A stretch of 64,000 nt of DNA from Phytopythium helicoides (Eukaryota; Oomycota; Peronosporomycetes; Pythiales; Pythiaceae), in contig JANFNE010000040.1 of assembly GCA_024867545.1 (NCBI GenBank), positions 124,001 to 188,000 of the forward strand, given 5' to 3'. Numbering within the stretch: the first letter of the stretch is position 1; each line of letters opens with the position of its first letter. Shown here piece by piece: positions 46,001-56,789 of this stretch. The notes under the pieces were generated by a model. That model saw only the letters and a list, made by a program, of their open reading frames with translations, was not told the origin of the DNA and ran no database searches. Both the position numbers and the translations under genes were made by a program.

Positions 46001-46592
46001 GATGTTTGAAAAGGCACTAGCTGCATACGCAATATCTCAGCTGGCTTCTAATAATGCTTCTGCACTAATATCAGTCAGAATCGTCAACCAGCTTGTGAGG
46101 CAGTTGTATGCACGCTATCCCTCCGAGAAACACTACGCTGCTGAAGCGATCGCGAATATGCTCAACGTATCAGACATTACTGACATCGTAGTGTCTGCGA
46201 ATGGAATGGAGGGTCTAGTGGAACTCATACGGAACGGGTATAGCGCACAACAAACTGTGGCAGCTCGTGCACTCAATTCTATGACACATCATGCCAGTGC
46301 GTGTGACGCATTAATAGCTGCACACGGAATTGAGCCCTTGATTGCACTCGCGCGCAACGGGAACGAGAATCAACAACGGCTGGCTGCATCTACCATTTGC
46401 AATGCTGCTTCATACACTGACATCAGTGGTGATATCAAATCGGCTGGTGGTGTGGAGACTCTTTTGCTTCTTCTACGTGGAGATAACAACTCCCACAAAT
46501 TTTTTGCCGTTCGCGCACTTGTTGCAATCGCAAGTAAAGCAGACATTGGCGTTGATGTCCTCACCGCTGGTAGAACTGTATTCAACAGTTAA
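43046..46592 (+). pseudogene. TPKA copy 7 (plus-strand subfamily), five frameshifts
   Basis: The ATG at 43046 (MARRLDRWCLDW) matches the start of copy 8. The domains read in order: N-terminal domain (GDHAASRYRHFRRFIETLEY); degenerate kinase-like domain (about 43650-44080; LCQDLTASRIHCAQYEDRVV); linker; kinase (about 44980-45780; HADLKANN, DFGLSVKARG, APE); and a short, weak armadillo tail of about five units. Frameshifts lie near 43100 (extra base), 43302 (extra C against copy 8), 44200, 44385 (missing base) and 45950. The plus-strand subfamily differs from the minus-strand one in carrying LRARGRNPYLMWY and an insert after DFG (NEKDDINGGSVGG), and in having few repeats. The kinase block is almost base-for-base the same as in copy 8. 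Confidence 0.75.
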
Positions 46593-46659
46593 ATACATTC
46601 CTGCAAGGATGCAAGGATGGAATCTGAGGGGAGTGTTGACAGGAAGAGTTCTCTCTCCT

Positions 46660-46885
46660 CAAATTTGGTTTACTATAATAATCACAAATGCTTGCACACA
46701 AACTAAATGTTGGCCCCTACAGAGCTAATGCGGGGGCGGCATCCGTCTCCAGGTCCGATGACCGAGCAGAAAATTTGGAGCTCGAAAAGCTACTCACAGC
46801 GCTGAGATTGGTCGGTCGAGCCCAGTTGCTGGACACGTGACTACTGGTCATTACCCGACCTTCGAGCATACACAAAAATTCACGG
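46660..46885 (-). pseudogene. Stray copy of the 3' end of the LRR pseudokinase gene
   Basis: The minus strand reads VLEGRVMTSSHVSSNWARPT and onward, closely matching the C-terminal tail of the gene at 51454-54620 (VLEGRLTTSSHVPSNWARPT). The match includes its 3' flank down to about 46660 (ACACAAACTAAATGT). The last residues are lost because the frame stops after ALAL. Nothing upstream of this tail is present. It sits after copy 7 just as the full gene sits after copy 8, which shows that copies 7 and 8 arose from a block duplication that included this neighbour. Confidence 0.8.
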
Positions 46886-46889
46886 GTAT

Positions 46890-47353
46890 GCATACAAGTT
46901 GGCTGACGCATCGTATATGGTTTGCATGCTTGCGAGATATGCAAACACTATATGCGGCCGAATCGCTCGCTGTGATGGCGTTGGAGATGGATATGAGCCA
47001 CGATGCTGAATCTGCTGGTGGATCCAATGCACTGCTACATGTTTTGCGCAACGGAAATGACGCGCAATAGATGCTAGTGGCACGGACACTCGGGAGTTTT
47101 GCTTACAGTGCAGGCAGACATCAGCAATGACGAGTTGATATATGAAGCTGCCCGTGCAATTGTGTATGTTGCAGCAGACAAAGATATCTTCGACCTAGTA
47201 GCAGCGGCTGATGGAGTAAAATTGTTGGCAAGTTGGCGCGGGACGGCTGTGTGGAGCAAAAGTTCATTGCCTCTCTTGCATTCGCAAGTATGGCAACTAA
47301 AGGATATATTCGAGCTGCACTGGAAACTGCTGGTTGCGCCGGCATCGCAGTAA
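46890..47353 (+). pseudogene. Armadillo repeat fragments related to the end of TPKA copy 8
   Basis: The plus strand reads AAESLAVMALEMDMSHDAES then AGGSNALLHVLRNGND, matching EMDISHAVESAGGFDALLHA of copy 8 (about 50715-50780). A stop (TAG at 47068) and a frame change separate this from a second repeat-like piece from about 47099 (ADISNDELIYEAARAIVYVA). There is no start codon context and no kinase. It is debris of a duplicated repeat tail. Confidence 0.65.
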
Positions 47354-47600
47354 ACGCTTGAAAAACGAAAGCTGCCAAAACAACGAACGTGGTGAAGATA
47401 GTGGCGAGGACGTAGAGAACGTGAACGGCGAGTCCAGTGAAATCTAAGATAGTTGCATCAGTGACACTGCTTTGGTGTAGGATATCAGCAGCCGACTACT
47501 CTATCTTCGATTACTCTCCTTTATCCATTCTGCTCCTGCCAAACAGAGTCTGTCAGCACCGCGGTTAGCTGTTCCATTGCCAGAAGACCTCCTACAGGAT

Positions 47601-50600
47601 ATGGCGAAGCTTCACAAGGTCGACCGCTGGTCGCTCGACTGGCCGGAAGAAGACGCTCCACCGTCAACTGACGACCTCGGACACCACGCTGCCACTCGCT
47701 ACCGCCACTTTCGCCGCTTCATCGAGGAGCTACAAGATGACGAGACGGATAACGAGCTCTTCGGCCTCCTGCTCAGCGCCGAGTCCATGCGAGATGAGAT
47801 GCACTCGTTCGAGGACGAGGCGTCGCTGCTCGTTCGACTGGCACAGACTGGGTGCTTTGTCCGCCAGCTGAGGAAGCTGCACGGCGTTCTGGACGAGGTG
47901 GCGTCGGCGTATGGGATGATCGAGGCGTCGGAGCTGGGTGAGTGGGAGGCTGCTTTGAGTGTCGAGAGAGAGGAACGAGCGAAGCGATACAGCGAGATGT
48001 TGGGGTCGCTTCGTGACGGGTGTATTTGTGAAGATGATGCTGTCGACGAGGATGCCAAGAGTATCATGCGAGAGGTCGAGAGCAACGAAGAGAGAGCAGA
48101 GGAGGTCCTGACGCTGCTGAAGGGTGCGATGGACAAGTACGGCGCGACCGAGCTGACTTCGGAAGAAGCTCGCATAACTCAACTCGCATTCTCACTGATC
48201 TCGAGGCATACGGGTGTCATCGTGCTATCGCTCCCGCCGTGGTTCTCGCTGCCGTTCGAGCACAACTCGTTCGTGGGGTTGTCTCGGTGGGGGAATGACT
48301 GCTTCTACCCGGAGCACTCAGATCGAGAGCGGTTCATCAAGGAGGCGTCAGCTTGGTCGGAGCTGAACCACCCTCATGTAGCCAAGTTCCTCGGCGCGTG
48401 TCACGTCGGAGTTCGTCCGTTCATCGTTCACGAGAAGGTTCGGAAGCTATCAGAGTACGTATCTGGCATTGACATGGAGGAAGAGAGCGACAGGAAGAAG
48501 GTGTGGCAGCGCATGTACGAGGTGTCCTTGGCGCTGCAGTACGTGCATGAAAGAGGTGTTGTATGTCGGGGCGTATCTGTGGATCGCATACACTGTGCGC
48601 AGTACGAGGATCGAGCGGTGTTTCTTGGTGTGAATTTGTGGAGCGAGGATTTTGTGACACTGGATTCGTCAGAACAAGAAGAGGGAGGCACAGCGAGCAT
48701 TGCTGCGTGTATCGAGTGAGAAGAGTTTGGCTGTCAGTGTGATGAATGTATTCAAGGATATGGAGGGGGCGGATGAGAGTATCCACGGTCCCGAGTGAGG
48801 TTGAAGGGTTTGGGATTTGGGCGTCGGAGTGTCCATCGTATCTGCTTGATGCCTGAATGGGAATTACTCAAGAAGGTACTCGCTATGACGGATGGTGGAA
48901 TAAATCGTGTCGTCGAGCTATGGGGTGAATTTGCTGGGGTGAGCGACCATCGAGACTGGATCGAGTATATCCCGAAGCTGAAGCGCCAACTTGCACAATC
49001 TGGGGGTGATATTGACCTTGATGAGTTCGAAGTGACTGTTTCGGGCGAGACGATTCGCGAGTTGCTTAAGCAATGCTGTGTGCTGGAACATTCTGCTGAC
49101 AGCCTGTTTGACCTGTTACTTATGCGAATCAACAAGATCTGCGACCGACTTCGACGTCGACGAGCTGGGGGAAACGAATGGTCCGTAATGCTGGTTGCAG
49201 TCGCTCATTTGGGAAGTTTGATTCGTGAGCTAGTAAAATTCTCGAACCAAAACACTGCGGCGAATTCGATGAGTCAGAGTGTGGTATTCAGCATGAGCGC
49301 GGCGTACAGCCAAAGCTTTGAACACCAGCATGATCCTAGACAACTTTTCGCGTTGCACTCGCGTGTCGACCGGTATCTAGCTGATCATGATATGTCACAA
49401 GACGAACTCGACCGAACCTGGATCACAGAATGGACGACACAATACTCTTCTCCGAAGACTGGATCAAACACAAGAAGTGAGATACACAACGGTCAAGATA
49501 TATCCTCGTCACCACGTCTTTCTCCCTGGTTTATTCCTCGAGAACAAGTCGACTTTGAAGCATTCGACGCCTTCAACGAAGGTGCATTCGGATCCATCCA
49601 CCGAGGCAAATGGTTCGGCACGCCAGTCGTCGTCAAGCGCGTCAAACAACCAAATGCCGAGGCCGACCTCCGACAGGAGGCAGACGTGTGGTTCCAGCTC
49701 AACCACATCAACGTCGTCAAGATGTACGGAGTGTGTGATATCGGCGACCTCTTCTTCGTGTGTGAGTACGCGAGTGGCGGTGATCTGGACAAGTATCTCC
49801 GTGCGCGCGGTCGCAATCCGTATCTGATGTGGTACTGTTTACTGAACGCCGCGCTGGGTCTCCAGTACCTTCATGACAGTGGCATCGTGCACGCGGATCT
49901 GAAGGCGAACAATATTTTGGTGGGTGCGGATGGAGTGGCGAAGTTGACGGATTTCGGACTGAGTGTGAAGGCGAGAGGCAATGAGAAAGATGATATCAAC
50001 GGTGGAAGTGTTGGTGGTGCACTTGGAGCGTATCGTTGGAAGGCGCCAGAGTGTTTGTCTGGTTCGGTGGCGACGTTCGCGTCGGATGTGTACTCTTTCG
50101 CGATGGTGATTATCGAGATCATGAGCGGTTCGTTTCCGTGGGGAGTGGAGATGAGTGATGCGGCAGTGATTCATCACGTGAAGAGAGGAGCGTTGCCTCC
50201 TCGTCCGTCTGGTATTGATGATTCCGAGTGGAGTTTGATCGAGCGGATGTGTTGTTTGGACCCTACAGATCGTGTGACGATGGATGGTGTGGTTGTGCAT
50301 TTGACGTCATTGATTCAGAAGTTGGATCAAGATGAGTTATGGCTCAATGACCTAGCTCAGGACAAAATTTTTATGAACCGAGTTCAAGCTCGAAGCGGAG
50401 CATTGATAAATGTGATTGGGTTGGCTGAGAGCAAAAATGATGACATCAAGGTATACGCATACAATTTGGTTACTTCGGTTGGTATGAGCCGGAATGAGAG
50501 TGCGGACAAGCACGAGATCGATGTGATCTTAGACAAGCTTTTCAATGGAAAGAAGAAGGAAAAAGCGCTGGCGGCCTATGCAGTTGGAGCGCTTGCCAGC

Positions 50601-51211
50601 TATAACATGCAAGTGTTTTTGGCGTCAAACGTCGTGGATCAGCTTGTCAAGATGCTGCTTGAAGGTACAAATTCTCAAAAGCAGCATGCTGCTGAAGCGC
50701 TTGCTGATTTTGCGTGGGAGATGGATATCAGTCACGCAGTTGAATCTGCTGGTGGCTTCGATGCACTACTACATGCTTTACGCAACGGAAATGACGTTCA
50801 TAAGTTGCTAGTGGCTCGAACCTATCGCAAGCGTTGCCGACAAGGCTGATATAAGCCCCAAATTCATTTCAGGAGGCGTGCATCGAGCTGTTACTCGATA
50901 TTATCCGCGTCAATGACAATGACATGCGGTATGAAGGTGTTCGTGCGCTTGCGAATATTGCGAGCTACGCAGATGTAAGTGACCGAATCTTTGCTGCTGA
51001 TGGAATTCAACCACTGGTAGCGTTAGTGCGTGATGGGACAAAGCATCAAAAATCCTTTGCTTCGCTTTTATTTTCAAATATGGCGACCAGAACGAATATT
51101 CGAGCCAGGATCGAAGCTGCAGGCTACGCAGATATTGCAGAACATGTGTTTGATGGGGAGAGCAGTGAAGAGACCAGCAGTGACGAAAGCAGCGAGGGTG
51201 GTAACATCTAA
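47601..51211 (+). pseudogene. TPKA copy 8 (plus-strand subfamily), at least four frameshifts
   Basis: The ATG at 47601 begins MAKLHKVDRWSLDWPEEDA. The N-terminal domain and degenerate kinase-like domain (about 48225-48640; VCRGVSVDRIHCAQYEDRAV, with LGV for DFG) are open to a TGA near 48717. The next 75 bp are read in another frame (SSEKSLAVSVMNVFKDMEGA), and the original frame resumes about 48795. Linker, kinase (about 49530-50340) and early repeats follow to 50849. Two more shifts near 50855 and 50900 lead into a last frame ending at 51211 in an acidic Ser/Glu tail. Only about five armadillo units are present. The kinase keeps Lys, HAD, DFG and APE. The frame from about 48840 to 50849 could still make a linker-kinase protein from an internal ATG. 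Confidence 0.75.
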
Positions 51212-51453
51212 TAAGAGGGTTTCATGAGAGATACCGACACACAACGGAAGCTATCACTCCTTGTTTTGTTGCTATTGCGTCGATGCCGGTGAGCCTTCGT
51301 CGGTTGGGACAACTTGTAGTAAGACAAATTCGAGTCACCCCGAATCCAACAGAATGAATGAACTGAAGTAGATGAGATCGACATGCTAAATAGGTTTAGC
51401 TAGCATTCCTCAAAACTTGGTTTTTACTCTAATAACAGAAATTTTCACACAAA

Positions 51454-54400
51454 CTAAATGTCGGCCCGCGACAGAGCCAATGCGGACGCCGCATCCATCT
51501 CCAGGTCGGACGACCGAGCAGAAAAATTGGAGCTCGAAAAGCTACTCACAGTACTTAGGTTCGTCGGCCGAGCCCAGTTGCTTGGCACGTGACTACTGGT
51601 CGTTAACCGACCTTCGAGCACACGCACAAGTTCTTCTTGAATATCAATGGCATCTGGTCGTATCTTCAACTCGGGACTCCAGCACCTTCGTGCCAAAAAT
51701 TGAATGTCCGATGGACAGTCGCCGGAGAACTTCAGCAGCTGATGCTGCTGCTCTTGGCCTGGCGCTACACGAATTGAAGACTTTGTCGTTACCCGGGACG
51801 ATCCAAAACCACCACTACCGGCCATTGCCAGGTCCTTCATCGATTCGATCGAGATGAGTGTGTCCAATTCCCACAGCAAGATGCCGAACGCGTACACATC
51901 TGCTTTCTGCTCCATCCACGCTGGACTTGCCTCTGCGGGTGCAAACGTTGGGGTCACAGGTGTCAACGCAGCTGCGTGACCTGGTGTTGCCGATGTTGGG
52001 TGTGTCGGCACCAATCCGACTACCCGTCGCATTGCTTGCTTGGCACTCTGTCGGATCGACTCTCGCATGCCCCCGTCATGATGCTGATTGTGTCGATCAG
52101 CATTTATATGATGATTTCGCTCAGACGGCAGCAACATGTCCAGCGCGCTCAACTTGGCTTCTCCATGCTCGTTCACAAGCACTTTTTCGGAGCAGATATT
52201 GCCGTGCACCACGTTGCAACTGTGCAAGTACACAAGCCCCATCGCCACGTCGAGTGCTATTGACAGCTTGCACCTCCAGTCTGAGTTGGGGTTTGGTGGA
52301 CCGTTCGTCTGCGAGAACACTGGATACCAGCTGAAGATGTTGCCACCGCCACTACCAATCGTGCTCGATAGACTCCCATTCGAGTAATACTGCTTTCCTT
52401 CTCGTCGGTTCCTCTCAGCCTGAAACATGGACGCGAGAGATCCGAGAGCCATATACTCGAAGATGACCCCGAGTGTCCAGTTTTGCGGTAGTAGATCATT
52501 GTTGGCCAATGCCGTCACACCTCCAACACCGCTTGAGCAACCATACGTAAGACCGATGAAGTGAACGATTGAGGCATGCTCAAGCGTTGATGCGAGACGA
52601 ATCTGTTCGATAAAGCGCTTCTCCTCGCTCCGCTTCGTCTTCTTTTGCCGCAATAAAGCGTGTACAACGACGTTGAAGCCTTGGTACTCGGCCAGAAAAA
52701 GCACGCGAGGCGCACGCTTGCCAGCATGCAGAGAGTTGGCCATCACTCGCTTCATAGTAATCTCTTCGGGTGGAATCTCGTACACGAGAAGGTCATCCAT
52801 CTTGCCAGGCTTGCGTTTGTGCAAGTGAAAATCCTCCTCAAGAATCGCGACGGGGTTATACTTGTCCTCAAGCTCATACTGCGGGCTATCAAACACCCAG
52901 CCGGTCTTGTCTCCATCGGACATGCGGAAGTCCCCGTCTTCGTCAGTATTGCTGCGCTCGTCAAGCTCCCGAGCATATGACAGCAGATTACTGCGGCCAC
53001 GGCTTCTAGTCTGGGCTCTTCGCTTGCGTGCTTCCTGCTTCTCGTCGTCACGCTTCCGTTTCCGGTATAGCAGGAAGACGGACGTGCACACGACGATGCC
53101 GAGCAAGAACGCAATACTGCCAATTACGCCGATCGCCTCGCTAGAAAACAGCGAGTCGGACTCTGATGATGCGTTCGTCAGGATATTCTCGCTGCCACTA
53201 GTCTCGCTCCCACTGGAACTCGAGCTGGTGGAAGTGGCGGTGCCATCCGTGCTTGATGAAGATGAAGAGCATGCAGCTTCCGAGAGAACGCAAACAGAGA
53301 CACCCTGGATGCTTTGAACAGTTGCCTCCGAGTTCGAACACGACCCAGAAATGGTGGACGGCACGTCAAACGTTGCCAAGTTCTGAAGCACCGACACGTC
53401 AGAGCTGCACACCTCGATCATTTGCAATGGGTTGTCGGACAGATCGCTAGAGTAAACAAGAAGTTGTGAGTCCTGAGCTGAACCAAGGATCTACTTTTTG
53501 AGCCAACGTACAGACTCTGGAGTGTTGCCGGGAACGCGATTGCTGTCAAGTATCGGATAGAGTTCGATGCAAGGTTGCTGTGAACCAAACACTGAGGTCA
53601 GTGGAGGGAAAGTTGATCATGCCGATGTGAGCTGGAACGCACAGACTGAGTAGTGACGTGAGCGAAGGGAGAGATGCGGGGATTTCCGTCAGCAGGTTGT
53701 CGCTTAGATCGCTATCAAGCGAAGTCTCGAGTCAGATCAATCATTTTGGAGTCGATAATATTCGTTCAGCCTGTACGTACAGGTTCTCGAGGGCGGTGGG
53801 AAGGTTGGAGAAGTTGCTCGTGACACTTGTGAGAGAGTTCTTGGTGGCGTTCCTGTGAGCGACAGACATGTCAGCCATCGCACTTGCATGTATGAAATTG
53901 TAGATCAGCACCTACAGGGTAGAGAGCGACGCCGGCAACTCGACGTCGTCGAGCGTGGTGATTCCCGTGCTGGAAAGCGACAGCGCCTGTAGCGCGTCGA
54001 GATTCGCGAATGCCTTGCTCTCGATCTCCTCGAGGTCATTTCCATCCAAAAGGAGCGTCTGCAGCAGTCCTGCAGCTGGCCACGCCGCCGTCGCTGGCAC
54101 TGTGGTCACCTTGTTGTCGCTCAGGTCCCTGTCAATAACAAGAGGATGCGTCACGAGAGCTGCTCCAACGTCATCAAGCACTAACGCTGCCCCCAACTCA
54201 CAGGTAGTCGAGCCGCAGCGGGAGGTCCAGCGCCGACAGGTTGGCAATGCGGTTGCTGGCGAGGTAGAGCGCCTGCATGTTGTTGTCCGCGTCCTGCGGC
54301 GCAAAGGTCTCGAGCTGGTTGTCGTTGAGGATCATGGTGTACACGTTGGGATAGCTCTGCACGCTGGCGAGGTCCAGGTTGGACAGGTTGAGCGAGGTGG

Positions 54401-54620
54401 CCGTCTCCGACAGCGAGAGCACCTCGAACAGCCTCGCCGTGCAGCTCGAGTCGTACGCGATGGCCTGCGTGTCACTGGAGCCCTTGACGACGGTGCTGGC
54501 GGTCTCACAGCTGCTGGAGGAGCTCGAGCTCGAGCTCGAGGCCACTGCGAGCGCCACGAGAGACCCACAGAGCCCCAGCAGCAGCGGCGAGCAGCACCAT
54601 CGCCGCCGGCGTCGCCCCAT
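51454..54620 (-). CDS. LRR receptor-like transmembrane pseudokinase (six exons)
   Basis: Predicted join on the minus strand: 54620-54202, 54128-53916, 53852-53781, 53711-53643, 53577-53512, 53446-51454 (943 residues). All five introns are GT-AG and phase 2, each splitting a leucine codon as CT/N. Residues 1-27 look like a signal peptide (Arg run, then LLLGLCGSLVALAV). A Ser run and Cys pair follow, then leucine-rich repeats to about residue 290. A Ser/Thr-rich stalk and a membrane segment at 385-407 (VIGSIAFLLGIVVCTSVFLL) precede basic stop-transfer residues and a kinase-fold domain at about 498-905. The kinase motifs are lost: VVVHAL instead of VAVK (His542), HGN instead of HRD (694-696) and SALD where DFG is expected (713-716). 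It is probably a surface receptor that signals through partners. The tail is rich in Ser. Confidence 0.83.
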
Positions 54621-55814
54621 GCTCGAGGGGGAGATTATGACACTTTTTGCGCCGATAGTCGCGCGTGGGAATCTACGGTACAGCCTCCCCTTGCCGGAGG
54701 GTGGTCATGGACGTTGCAGTGCAGTGCACCACCACGAGCAACATTTACGGTACGGCTCGGTCTCTGACCCTTTTGCTTGTGCTGCTGGCTTTATTTCGGG
54801 GTACGGAGTATACTGCACGCAAGTGAAATAAATACGGTACGGACGGGTACTGAACTGTAGAGACACTGCCGGCGGACTGTCCTCAGCATAGTGAAACCGA
54901 GTCAAAAGTGATCCACACGTTCTACTGTACGCGCTGTTCGTTCAAAAAGTGCTCGTCACGCGCGCCGCGTTCCCTCTGCGTCCAGTGGAGCTGTGCGTGT
55001 GATTAGCGCTCGACGTTTGCTTCGAGGGCCTCGTAAGCCTGAGGAGAATTTGCTGCTGGAGCTCCATGGTCGCTCTGCAGGATCGTGATCGTCTATTGGT
55101 TTTTGCCGCCTGTCCACACGTGGGACGCGATAGAGGCGCTCGGCGTCGTCGGTCGCCGCCTCGGATGGAGCGTGAGACTTTGCCCGGAGAGCGCTCTTCT
55201 ACCGCTGCAGTGTAATGGGGTCATGGGTCGTACTACTCTCTTTTTTGCATAGAGCTTTGAGGATCATGGGGCGAACTGTGCCTCGAGCGTCCTTTGCTGC
55301 CAGGAGCGAGGGAACGGCATTGCAGCTCCGCGTGATGCGAAGGACAACCAAATGGCCGAATTTGAGCACAAACGCTGGCGGATTTGTGGCGGAGCGGCCA
55401 TGTTAGTTACATCTGCGAGTGGCTTTTCAAGGCGACTTGGGTGAGTAATCGAGTGAATTTGGGAATTTGAGAAGAGTTCGCAAGGTGGCCTTTTTGACGG
55501 CGCTTTCAGCTCATCACTTCAACTTGAAGGCCGGCTTTTTGCGGGCGAATTCCCGACGAAGGAACCTCTTTCCCTCAAGTCAACAATGGACTTTGTCCGT
55601 TCATTCACGATCCATTTTGTTGCCAGCCTCCGAGCTGCCATCAAGCGGATCCCATTCATTTGCTGACCAGCAATGTCATGGCGACGATGCCCCATCGCAG
55701 GACGGGCTAAAATTGATCCCAAAACGAAACGACTTACCCTCGGGAAACATGGAGCTCAAAACATCCTAGCCCATGGAATGTGCACGACGCTCTTGTCAAC
55801 ATCGACTAGTTGCG
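54621..55814. other. Intergenic region with repeated TACGGTAC motif
   Basis: This is the 5' flank of the LRR pseudokinase gene. TACGGTAC occurs at 54674-54681, 54746-54753 and 54833-54840, with looser relatives (GTACTGAACTGTAG near 54847, CTACTGTACG near 54922). The first copy is about 55 bp upstream of the start codon. The rest, to 55814, shows no convincing gene or RNA. Confidence 0.5.
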
Positions 55815-56435
55815 ATGCGGATTCGCGTGCAAATCCTCGCCGCCTGTATTGTCATGGGCACTGGAAAGTGGCCAGCGACAGCAGCCACTCCACCTGAGCC
55901 CGGGTCGTCGAACACGAGGGAAGAGTTCGTCGCTGGGTCGTCCAGCAGCACTTTTACGGACACCAACGCGTACAACGTTGGTGAAGTGGGTGATATCTCG
56001 CCGCCAAATGACGACTCCTCGACTTCGAGCGGGTCTATCCAACTCGTCGACGAAGAGACCATCGATCTAGCAGCCATCTTCGGGTTAGGACCCGAAATCA
56101 CTGTCGAGAACTTCCCAGATTTCGAATCACCTACAACAAATGAACCGCTGCACGGCCGTTTGATCCTCCCGGTTCCAGACGGAGCCTCAGCCGAAGTTAT
56201 TCAACCTCGCATCTCTCTCTCGACGGTCAAAGACCAACCTGGACCGACGGTCAGCCCGGTCACTCGCGCATCTGTCGGTGAACTGATCATGACTTCCCCT
56301 CCGATTGCATCTACAACCCACATTCAAGCTCTTCGTCTGGGTCTGGCAGTGACGGCTCGAGAGCCACACCTGGACATGAGGCGGAGGCTGGAGTTGATGA
56401 TATTCGTGAAGACATTGAGCACCATCAACATTTGA
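55815..56435 (+). CDS. Small predicted secreted protein, unknown family
   Basis: From the ATG at 55815 there are 206 codons. The first 20-odd residues (MRIRVQILAACIVMGTG) resemble a signal peptide with a basic n-region and hydrophobic core, followed by TAATPPEPGSS. An earlier in-frame ATG at 55773 would add 14 residues and spoil the signal, so I prefer 55815. The rest is Ser/Thr/Pro-rich and acidic (SSTFTDTNAYNVGEVGD), with no cysteine pattern, no RxLR motif and no domain I recognise. It could be an extracellular or wall-associated protein, or a non-coding frame. It stands alone between two minus-strand genes. Confidence 0.4.
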   Translation: MRIRVQILAACIVMGTGKWPATAATPPEPGSSNTREEFVAGSSSSTFTDTNAYNVGEVGDISPPNDDSSTSSGSIQLVDEETIDLAAIFGLGPEITVENFPDFESPTTNEPLHGRLILPVPDGASAEVIQPRISLSTVKDQPGPTVSPVTRASVGELIMTSPPIASTTHIQALRLGLAVTAREPHLDMRRRLELMIFVKTLSTINI

Positions 56436-56789
56436 GAGGGTAGAGGAAAGAACGGAAATCGTGGAGTTGAAGTGCTTTGAACAAATAAATACTATAGGGT
56501 ATCTACAGGCAGGGAACCGGGTGTGTGCTTCTCCCCGCTAGTGCTTTGGACATCGCTATTGTACACTCCTTGGGTCATACGTCGAACGACACGCTCTTTC
56601 GCCGGGCTGGGATGCCACTGCGCTGGCCGTCATCATCGGTTCGTGGATTCCCGCTAGCAATTCTTCGGGCTCTGGCTCCGATGGGAAAAGCGGGAACACT
56701 TGCACGGTTTCACCTTCACTCGTCGATCCTCCACTTGCGATCCCTGACAGGTGACAGACGCCCAGAGTTTGAGCAGAGCCTTCTCGACG
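56436..56789. other. Convergent intergenic region
   Basis: A 350-bp spacer between the 3' ends of the small secreted protein gene and the aspartic protease gene. AATAAATACTATAG at about 56483-56496 could serve as a polyadenylation region for the plus-strand gene. Nothing else is seen. Confidence 0.3.

Noticed and set aside
26344..48795. Programmed ribosomal frameshifting
   Set aside because: Shifts fall at different places in each copy, go in both directions across copies and lack a shared slippery site or downstream structure.
54198..54767. Plus-strand 270-codon frame over the LRR gene 5' end
   Set aside because: It is antisense to the signal peptide and LRR exons, which are supported by five consistent splice junctions.
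55815..56435. RxLR or Crinkler-type effector
   Set aside because: No RxLR, dEER or LxLFLAK-like motif follows the predicted signal peptide.
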